DNA of 12,719 nt from Euryarchaeota archaeon UBA39. Its GTDB lineage: Archaea > Thermoplasmatota > Poseidoniia > Poseidoniales > Thalassarchaeaceae. How positions within the stretch are numbered: the stretch's first letter is position 1; every line of letters starts with the position of its first letter. The stretch lies in the NCBI GenBank assembly GCA_002503045.1, contig DAQW01000131.1, forward strand, positions 31,512 through 44,230, in the 5' to 3' direction. The notes below the pieces were generated by a model. The model was not told the origin of the DNA and made no database searches. It saw nothing but the letters and a program-made list of their open reading frames with translations. The position numbers and the translations under genes were made by a program. Below are positions 7,524 through 12,719 of this stretch, in pieces.

Positions 7524-7577
7524 ACCTATCCCGATGAGTGACCCATGCTACCTGCTCAATAGAGCATCGGTTATTAC
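7524..7577 (-). promoter_or_regulatory. Reductase-ccmF gap with a short hairpin
   Basis: The 54-base gap contains TGCTC-AATA-GAGCA (7553-7566), a 5-base stem with a 4-base loop, right after the reductase stop, and GATAGG (7525-7530) one base before the ccmF ATG. There is no T-tract to make the hairpin a terminator and no clear TATA box. The gap is about 48% GC, above the neighbouring coding sequence. Confidence 0.3.
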
Positions 7578-8807
7578 CTACCAACCATAGTGCTTGGCCC
7601 GACTATATCCAAAGGCCAACATAGCAGGAATAATTCTACGAAAATACAAACTTGGTCGACGAATTAACAATCGAATTGCAACCATTGCCTTTCCTGTTGC
7701 CCCCATATCTGACATTTCGTCAGGAAAACATCTTCCCATGACAGACATATCTTGATCAGAAAGCGAATATAGAGCGCTTTTACCCCTCAAAATCTTATGA
7801 TATGGAGGGAACTCAGACTTCCATTTGTTAGTATAATCTCCTAATTTATTTGCAGAAATATCTCCAATTGAAATTGCTTCTGCTGCCGTGATTGCCGCAA
7901 ATTGGGCCGATTTAAGAGCTAAGTGAGATCCCCCTTCAAACAGAGGAGATGTGAATCCAGCAGCATCGCCAATCAATAATATTCCATCTGAATGAGTTAC
8001 ATCATGAGGACCAGAGATTGGGATTGTTCCACCAAATCCTCTTACTTTTCTTCCATCATCCCTCCATGGTGGATTAACAATCTCAAGATCTTGAAATTCT
8101 TGAGTTTCGGCGATAAAACGATCTAATTCTTTTACTGCTCCACTCTTATTTTCAGTAACCAAACCTACATTTGCTCGCCCATCACATTTAGGAATCATCC
8201 ATAAATATCCTTTTTCAGCATACTGCGGCCAAATATAAAAATCCAGATAATCATCTGTCGGGACTTCAAGCATCTCATATTGCATCCCAGCAATCACCTT
8301 AGGCCGTTGATTGAGATCTAAAATTTTAGAACAAATTCCTGCAACACCTGATGCATCAATGACAATTTTCGCATTTATTGGGAACTCGGCTCCTTTCCCA
8401 TCGCATAAATGTCCTACAAACTTTCCATTTTCTTCTAGACGTTGCATTGATTGTAATTTATGTCCAAGGAAAAGTCTTCCACCTAAATCAACAGACTGAT
8501 CGATTAACCATTGTTCAAAAAGATGTTTTTCCAAAACATATCCATGTTCTGTAAGTCGTTTTTGGGTTCCATCTGGAAAAATTACTCGAATTCCATGTAC
8601 TCTTTTACTAATCACTTTTTCAGGTAATGACAAATCAAGATTTGAGAGAGCAATGTCAGATATGCATTCTCCACAATGAACAGGGGTACCTATCTCATTA
8701 TGATCTTCGATTACAACCACATCTAAACCCAAGCGGGCAGCATGTAAAGCAGCAGAACCACCCCCTGGACCAGCCCCTACGACAAGAACATCACATGCTG
8801 TGACCAT
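7578..8807 (-). CDS. Geranylgeranyl reductase family FAD-dependent oxidoreductase
   Basis: A 409-residue flavoprotein with an N-terminal FAD-binding GxGxxG fold, VLVVGAGPGGGSAALHAARLG (7-27, split here as GAGPGG at 11-16), followed by the acidic end of the second strand (IEDH, 33-36) and GTPVHCGECIS (40-50), the cysteine-containing segment typical of archaeal geranylgeranyl reductases. GYLWMIPK (200-207) lies in the substrate-binding sheet and GILLIGDAAGF (275-285) is the second FAD motif. Family members saturate geranylgeranyl chains of archaeal ether lipids or of quinones. The gene is divergent from ubiD/ubiA, so either membrane lipid or the isoprenoid tail of a quinone is a plausible substrate; the sequence cannot decide. 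The start at 8807 fits the expected position of the FAD motif; only GATAGG two bases upstream precedes it, so a leaderless transcript is possible. The C-terminus is moderately basic and may sit on the membrane. Confidence 0.9.
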   Translation of the reverse strand: MVTACDVLVVGAGPGGGSAALHAARLGLDVVVIEDHNEIGTPVHCGECISDIALSNLDLSLPEKVISKRVHGIRVIFPDGTQKRLTEHGYVLEKHLFEQWLIDQSVDLGGRLFLGHKLQSMQRLEENGKFVGHLCDGKGAEFPINAKIVIDASGVAGICSKILDLNQRPKVIAGMQYEMLEVPTDDYLDFYIWPQYAEKGYLWMIPKCDGRANVGLVTENKSGAVKELDRFIAETQEFQDLEIVNPPWRDDGRKVRGFGGTIPISGPHDVTHSDGILLIGDAAGFTSPLFEGGSHLALKSAQFAAITAAEAISIGDISANKLGDYTNKWKSEFPPYHKILRGKSALYSLSDQDMSVMGRCFPDEMSDMGATGKAMVAIRLLIRRPSLYFRRIIPAMLAFGYSRAKHYGW

Positions 8808-8891
8808 ACCCTATCGAAACAAAACCGGTGCATCAATTAGTCGATTAGAAGTAAACAAAATGTATTCATGTATCGACATCAACGGAGCACC
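8808..8891. promoter_or_regulatory. Divergent promoter region between reductase and ubiD
   Basis: This 84-base region separates two divergently transcribed units and must hold both promoters. It is AT-rich, unlike the other gaps. ATTAG is repeated at 8836-8840 and 8844-8848. A GGAG at 8884-8887 lies 4 bases before the preferred ubiD ATG (8892). GATAGG (minus strand, 8810-8815) lies next to the reductase start. No canonical TATA box was recognised on either strand. Confidence 0.45.
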
Positions 8892-10853
8892 ATGGCGTGG
8901 AGGACACTGAGGCGTTATCTGCGTGCTTTAGAGAAAGATGGAGAGGTGCTTAGAATAGAGCGCCCGGTTCGTGTTGAATTAGAAGCGGGATGCATAGCTG
9001 ACCTTTTGGTTAAAACCGGAGGACCAGCCGTAATTTTCGAAAAACCGGAATTATCTGATGGTACAATTTCTGAAATACCGCTTGTAATGAATCTCTTTGG
9101 AACCAAAGAAAGAACTTTGCGTGCACTTCAGGCAAATAGTGACACTGAAATCGGGGACCGTTTAGTATCTCTCATGAAGCCAGATATTGGAACTTTTATT
9201 TCAAAACCATGGAAGGGTATCCCCCTAACAAAAGATGCCATGTCATTACCTCCTAAAAGGGTCAGGAGAGCAAAATGTCAAGAAATTGCTATGGAGAAAG
9301 TAGATCTTACTCGTTTACCGATTCCCAAAACTTGGCCTTTGGATGGAGGTCATTACGTTACATTACCATTAGTTGTTACAAAAAGTCCGGAAACTGGTGA
9401 GCATAATCTAGGAATGTATCGTGGTCAAGTATTTGGAAAAAAGGAGTTAGGACTTCACTGGCAAATTCACAAACACGGAGCGGATCATGCCGCATCATAC
9501 AAAGATGGAAAAATGCCAGTTGCAGTTTGTATTGGTGGACCACCAGAACTAATTTTTTCTGCGATTTCCCCACTCCCTGATAATTTAGAAGAATACATGT
9601 TTGCTGGATTCCTAGGACGTAGACGCCTTAGAATTGTAAAGGCTCTAACTCAAGATATTTGGGTTCCAGCTGATGCAGATATTATAATCGAAGGATATGT
9701 AACTCCTGGAGAAACAAAAACTGAAGGACCATTTGGAGATCACTTTGGATTTTATTCATTAACTGGTCAATATCCGGTACTCAAAGTGACTGCAGTCACC
9801 CATAGGAAAGATGCTATGTTACCTGCAACTATTGTCGGCCTACCACCTATGGAAGATGGTTTTCTAGGAGAAGCGATTGGAAAGCAGTTCAGCCCAGTTC
9901 TAAAATTTCAACATAGAGATGTTGTTGGAGTACATTTACCGATGGAAACTGGTTTTCATAATTTAGCAATTGTATCATCAAAGCAAAGATACCCTAGACA
10001 AGCAAGAAAAACAGCACTTGGGTTGTTTGGAGCAGGACAAATGATGTTTCTCAAAACTATAGTTGCTGTAGATTCAGATCAAAATCCTGATGATTTAGAA
10101 TTATTTTTGGATGCACTTAACGACAAAGTAGATCCAAGAGAAGACATCATTGTCATCGAAGGGATGGTTGGGGATTCACTAGATCCTGCAACATCCTACG
10201 AAAATGTTCAATCTAAAATTCTCATTGACGCCACAACAATTCCTGATGCAGATCCTCGTAGTGATTCAGAGGGGCCCGAAGGATCTCCGAAACAAAGTTC
10301 GCCTAGTTGGAGAAAAGGTAAAGGAAAATCTCCGGGTGTCCCAGATGGATTTATACAATCCGTTCTTGATTTGAATGAAGTATCTGATGCTAGATTGCTC
10401 CGCCCTAGTATGCTAGTAGTTACCACCTCGATAGAAGGAAGGCCAGATCCTCGAAAAGGAATGTTTGGATTAAATGAAGAGCTTGCTAAGGAAAAGGAAG
10501 AAAAAATTTCTCAATTGATAAATTCAATTTGGCAATTGCAAAATTCAAAGACACTTAGATGGCTTTTCATAACAGATGATGATCTTGACCTACATGGGCC
10601 AAAAGCCAGAAGAAGATTACTTTGGCAATTATTTGCAAGATTCGATGTAGACAGAGGACTTCGATTCGACACAGGTAAAGTTCGAGTGGCGTGGGACGCT
10701 ACCGTACCAATCCCATCTATGGAAGGGCCCTATCCTATCAGAAGATGGCCAGCAGTAACATTGCATGACCCTGAAACTATTGCAAGAGTTAGAAAACATG
10801 CAGATACTGATGGATTAGGAAATAGAAATTGGCCCCCACATCTACTAAATTAG
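8892..10853 (+). CDS. ubiD: UbiD-family prenylated-FMN-dependent decarboxylase, long form with duplicated C-terminal subdomain
   Basis: A 653-residue protein (typical UbiD about 450-500). MAWRTLRRYLRALEKDGEV matches the canonical UbiD N-terminus, so ATG 8892 with GGAG upstream is preferred over ATG 8868. LGMYRGQVF (173-181) carries the conserved Arg177, LHWQIHKHG (188-196) follows, and EGPFGDHFGFY (278-288) supplies the Glu278/Asp283 pair of the E-R-D/E catalytic set, so the active site looks intact. The family decarboxylates aromatic or alpha,beta-unsaturated acids with prenylated FMN from a UbiX partner, not seen here. After the normal end (ILIDAT, 443-448) there is a polar low-complexity linker (451-484) and an additional domain to residue 653 that repeats the C-terminal pattern: acidic strand, helix, DP/DV-x-R, DAT. 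UbiA follows 9 bases on, favouring a quinone-pathway role (MqnL- or UbiD-like). Alternative: anhydromevalonate phosphate decarboxylase, less likely because of the length and the partner. Confidence 0.92.
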   Translation: MAWRTLRRYLRALEKDGEVLRIERPVRVELEAGCIADLLVKTGGPAVIFEKPELSDGTISEIPLVMNLFGTKERTLRALQANSDTEIGDRLVSLMKPDIGTFISKPWKGIPLTKDAMSLPPKRVRRAKCQEIAMEKVDLTRLPIPKTWPLDGGHYVTLPLVVTKSPETGEHNLGMYRGQVFGKKELGLHWQIHKHGADHAASYKDGKMPVAVCIGGPPELIFSAISPLPDNLEEYMFAGFLGRRRLRIVKALTQDIWVPADADIIIEGYVTPGETKTEGPFGDHFGFYSLTGQYPVLKVTAVTHRKDAMLPATIVGLPPMEDGFLGEAIGKQFSPVLKFQHRDVVGVHLPMETGFHNLAIVSSKQRYPRQARKTALGLFGAGQMMFLKTIVAVDSDQNPDDLELFLDALNDKVDPREDIIVIEGMVGDSLDPATSYENVQSKILIDATTIPDADPRSDSEGPEGSPKQSSPSWRKGKGKSPGVPDGFIQSVLDLNEVSDARLLRPSMLVVTTSIEGRPDPRKGMFGLNEELAKEKEEKISQLINSIWQLQNSKTLRWLFITDDDLDLHGPKARRRLLWQLFARFDVDRGLRFDTGKVRVAWDATVPIPSMEGPYPIRRWPAVTLHDPETIARVRKHADTDGLGNRNWPPHLLN

Positions 10854-10862
10854 AGTGATTTT

Positions 10863-11780
10863 ATGGGCATCAAACAGATTCTTGAGTTTGTGAAAATTGA
10901 ACATACTTTGTTCTCACTCCCATTTGTCCTAATAGGCTATGTAATCGCCCTTGTGGAATTCGATATAACTCCTGGAATTGACTTGCTTTGGATTCTTTTG
11001 GCTGCAGTTGGAGCACGTGGACTTGCTATGGCATTGAATCGAATTATCGATAGAGACATTGATGCTGCCAACCCCCGAACAAAAAATCGCCACCTTCCAT
11101 CTGGAGTTATGAGTCTCAAAACCGCATGGAGTCTTGTCGCAGGCTTCCTAGTGCTTCTCCTCGTGAGTGCAGGACTACTCAATCGAGTAGCTCTCATGAT
11201 GGCATGGTTACCGGTACTTGCCTTCGTTGTGTATCCTTACATGAAGCGCTTCACGTGGTTGTGCCATTTTTGGCTAGGTCTTTGTTTGGGACTAGCACCT
11301 GCAGGTGCTTGGGTTGCTATTGCTGCCGACGTTCATGGATGGGGGGCTATCACCGGACAGATTTCCAACCAAACTGAATTTCTTTGGTTCCCAACTATTC
11401 TCCCTATCTCCATTGGAGTCGCTCTATGGATTGCAGCCTTTGACATAAATTATGCTCGGATGGATGTTGAAAACGATCGAGAGAATGGCATTCGTTCATT
11501 TCCATCTACATTTGACGAGAATACGACGACACGTACCACAGTTCAACTTACATTGCTATGGTTTGCATGTTTTGCAATCTCCGACCCAATGAATGAGATT
11601 TGGTTCCTTGCCACTGCAGGCATTATGGCATTAGCAAATATTGGAGTAGTGTTGCGCATGAACCACTTCAATGATTTTCAAACTGTATTATTTCGCGCAT
11701 CCATGATTACTGGATGGGTACTATTGAGTGCGTTATTATTGGGTTTTGGAATTGAACAAACTACCGTGGGTTTAGATTAA
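10863..11780 (+). CDS. ubiA: UbiA-family polyprenyltransferase (quinone-type, MqnP-like)
   Basis: A 305-residue membrane protein with about eight hydrophobic helices. The N-terminal KIEHTLFSLPF (11-21) is the opening of 4-hydroxybenzoate/MqnP-type prenyltransferases. The two metal-diphosphate motifs are intact: N59-x3-D63-x3-D67 inside NRIIDRDID, then NPRTKNRHLPSG (70-81), and the second D194-x2-YA-x2-D201-x3-D205 inside DINYARMDVENDREN. It would attach a polyprenyl chain to an aromatic ring at the membrane. The first-motif surroundings differ from archaeal DGGGP synthases, whose motif is NDYFD-x-EID with RPIPSG, so a lipid role is less likely. It follows ubiD by 9 bases (weak GTGAT ribosome-binding site), clearly one operon. 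Composition is odd: sampled lines of the first half are about 50% GC, whereas the adjacent genes are about 28-38%. This may indicate different ancestry. Confidence 0.92.
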   Translation: MGIKQILEFVKIEHTLFSLPFVLIGYVIALVEFDITPGIDLLWILLAAVGARGLAMALNRIIDRDIDAANPRTKNRHLPSGVMSLKTAWSLVAGFLVLLLVSAGLLNRVALMMAWLPVLAFVVYPYMKRFTWLCHFWLGLCLGLAPAGAWVAIAADVHGWGAITGQISNQTEFLWFPTILPISIGVALWIAAFDINYARMDVENDRENGIRSFPSTFDENTTTRTTVQLTLLWFACFAISDPMNEIWFLATAGIMALANIGVVLRMNHFNDFQTVLFRASMITGWVLLSALLLGFGIEQTTVGLD

Positions 11781-11810
11781 CAAGTGATATATTAGAAAAT
11801 AGGTGATGAG
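11781..11810 (+). promoter_or_regulatory. Ribosome-binding site and possible internal TATA element before the SDR gene
   Basis: The 30-base gap contains GATATATTAG (11786-11795), the most TATA-like element I see in the window, and AGGTGATG (11801-11808) just before ATG 11811. An internal promoter would fit a leaderless or very short leader; the ribosome-binding site suggests read-through from ubiA as well. Confidence 0.35.
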
Positions 11811-12536
11811 ATGGGTTTAGCAGTGATTACAGGAGGAGGCAGGGGAATTGGAGCTGCAATCTCAAGAAGGCTAGCTAAAGATGGACATCAAATTCTCTTG
11901 ACATATAACATGGATTCACAATCTGCTGAATCTGTAATTGCTGATCTTAGAAATGATAATGTTGATTGTGTAGCAACAAAGGTTGACTGTGGAAATAGAG
12001 ATGAAGTATTCATTCTAGCTGATCATCCTTGGATGAAAAATGGAGTAGATATTTTGGTACTAAATCATGGAATGTATCAACGTAGTTCTGCAAAGGATCT
12101 CACTTTAGATGAATTAGAATTAACAATGGATGTAAATTTCAGAGGAGCTGTTGCAGTCTACACCGCACTTTCTCCCCACCTAACTAATACAGCAAAAATA
12201 ATTGCAATTGGAAGTCAATTGGGCATTAAGGGCAGTCCACATGGAGCACATTATGCTGCATCAAAAGGAGCGTTGCACGCTTGGGCAAGAAGTCTTGCAA
12301 GTAATGTTGCAAAATCTGGACAAAGAGTAAACGTAATTGCACCAGGGGCAATAAATACAGATATAATTAGTAGTGATACTAAAGAAAAAAGAAGACAAAG
12401 AGATATTGAGATCCCAATGGGCAGGGTCGGAGAGCCTAGAGAAATCGCCTCAGTAGTTTCATTCTTAACTAGTGATGATTCATCTTACATTACAGGAGCC
12501 ATACTTCACGTAAATGGCGGTTTATTCTTACCATGA
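11811..12536 (+). CDS. Short-chain dehydrogenase/reductase (FabG-like SDR)
   Basis: A 241-residue classical SDR of normal length. It has the cofactor-binding TGGGRGIG (7-14), NHG at 85-87 replacing the usual NNAG/NAG, catalytic Ser135 (AIGSQ), Tyr148 and Lys152 in YAASK, and the PGAINTD segment (178-184) after the active site. The C-terminal ITGAILHVNGG is typical of FabG-like oxidoreductases that use NAD(P)H. The substrate is not evident: an acyl thioester, a polyol or a quinone precursor are all possible. It is encoded after ubiA and 10 bases before uvrB, so its role may or may not relate to the ubi genes. The sequence at 12361-12420 is very AT-rich (17 of 60 GC), in contrast with ubiA upstream. 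Confidence 0.9.
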   Translation: MGLAVITGGGRGIGAAISRRLAKDGHQILLTYNMDSQSAESVIADLRNDNVDCVATKVDCGNRDEVFILADHPWMKNGVDILVLNHGMYQRSSAKDLTLDELELTMDVNFRGAVAVYTALSPHLTNTAKIIAIGSQLGIKGSPHGAHYAASKGALHAWARSLASNVAKSGQRVNVIAPGAINTDIISSDTKEKRRQRDIEIPMGRVGEPREIASVVSFLTSDDSSYITGAILHVNGGLFLP

Positions 12537-12546
12537 GGATGAAGAA

Positions 12547-12719
12547 ATGGCGATTTCAAATGACCCTTATGACCTTTCGAAGTCGTTCGATAATCCATTT
12601 GTTCAGGAAATAATACCCTTCAAAATTGAGGCAGAATTTGAACCTGCAGGAGACCAAGAAAATGCAATTGAAAAAATTGTTTCTCAATTGGAAAATTCAC
12701 AAGAAAGATGTATTCTTTT
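12547..12719 (+). CDS. uvrB: Excinuclease ABC subunit B, N-terminal part (cut by window edge)
   Basis: Fifty-seven full codons are present. After a 20-24 residue leader (MAISNDPYDLSKSFDNPF) comes FKIEAEFEPAGDQENAIEKIV (about 25-45, with FEPAGDQ at 31-37), the UvrB opening that precedes the Walker A motif, which is beyond the window. UvrB is the DNA-damage-verifying helicase-like subunit of bacterial-type nucleotide excision repair, also found in some archaea. ATG 12547 is supported by GAGGATGA, 4 bases upstream, starting at the preceding stop codon; ATG 12539 is out of frame. The leader is slightly longer than in most bacterial UvrB proteins, which start close to the FKL segment. Confidence 0.9.
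   Translation, partial: MAISNDPYDLSKSFDNPFVQEIIPFKIEAEFEPAGDQENAIEKIVSQLENSQERCIL

Noticed and set aside
7553..7566. Hairpin as a terminator after the reductase gene
   Set aside because: The stem is only five bases and no T-tract follows on the minus strand.
8868..8891. Upstream ATG giving UbiD eight extra residues
   Set aside because: UbiD proteins begin at the MAWRTLRR-like position, and the ATG at 8892 has GGAG four bases upstream; the extra residues match nothing.
10240..10350. Possible frameshift or gene fusion boundary in UbiD
   Set aside because: The frame stays open with normal codon use on both sides, and the second part resembles the UbiD C-terminus, so a linker between duplicated subdomains is more likely than an error.
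10937..11197. Open frame of 86 codons on the minus strand within ubiA
   Set aside because: It is antisense to a conserved gene, arginine/serine-rich and explained by the higher GC of ubiA; no ribosome-binding site.
1..12719. CRISPR array, transposon, tRNA or defence system
   Set aside because: No regularly spaced repeats, transposase, terminal repeats, cloverleaf or defence-gene motifs were seen; nearly all bases are covered by metabolic or housekeeping genes.

Overview
The window looks like chromosomal DNA from a marine Euryarchaeon of the Thermoplasmatota, most likely Poseidoniia (Marine Group II or a close relative). This is an inference from gene content, since no rRNA or other marker gene is present. 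Archaeal signs are a DUF63 membrane protein, a geranylgeranyl-reductase-family flavoprotein and a long archaeal-type FKBP. Bacterial-type metabolic genes (methylcrotonyl-CoA carboxylase, CcmF, UvrB) sit among them, as is usual in these lineages. Gene bodies are AT-rich (sampled lines about 28-40% GC, apart from ubiA at about 45-52%). Coding density is very high and no gap reaches 100 bases.

Left part, minus strand (1-2779): a three-gene leucine-catabolism unit in the order of the bacterial liuBCD genes. It runs methylcrotonyl-CoA carboxylase carboxyltransferase subunit, methylglutaconyl-CoA hydratase, then the biotin carboxylase subunit, which is cut by the window edge. Both junctions are a TGA stop, four bases, then ATG, with the ribosome-binding site inside the end of the upstream gene, so translation is probably coupled.

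Middle part, minus strand (2829-8807), in transcription order: geranylgeranyl reductase, a complete CcmF cytochrome c haem lyase, a SlyD-like/long archaeal FKBP prolyl isomerase with a C-terminal SAP domain, and an enlarged DUF63 membrane protein. Gaps of 38-76 bases are unusually GC-rich compared with the genes and carry small inverted repeats.

Right part, plus strand (8892-12719), divergent from the reductase: a long UbiD-family decarboxylase, a UbiA-family prenyltransferase, an SDR oxidoreductase and the start of uvrB, with gaps of 9, 30 and 10 bases. UbiD plus UbiA beside a prenyl-chain reductase and a cytochrome c assembly protein suggests a quinone/respiratory-chain neighbourhood, possibly menaquinone made by the futalosine route; this is inference.

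The most interesting points are the UbiD protein with an apparently duplicated C-terminal subdomain, the FKBP-SAP fusion, the complete liuBCD-type order in an archaeal setting, the GC-only palindrome upstream of liuB, and the GC-rich ubiA and gene junctions. I found no mobile element, CRISPR array, RNA gene or clear novel multi-gene system.
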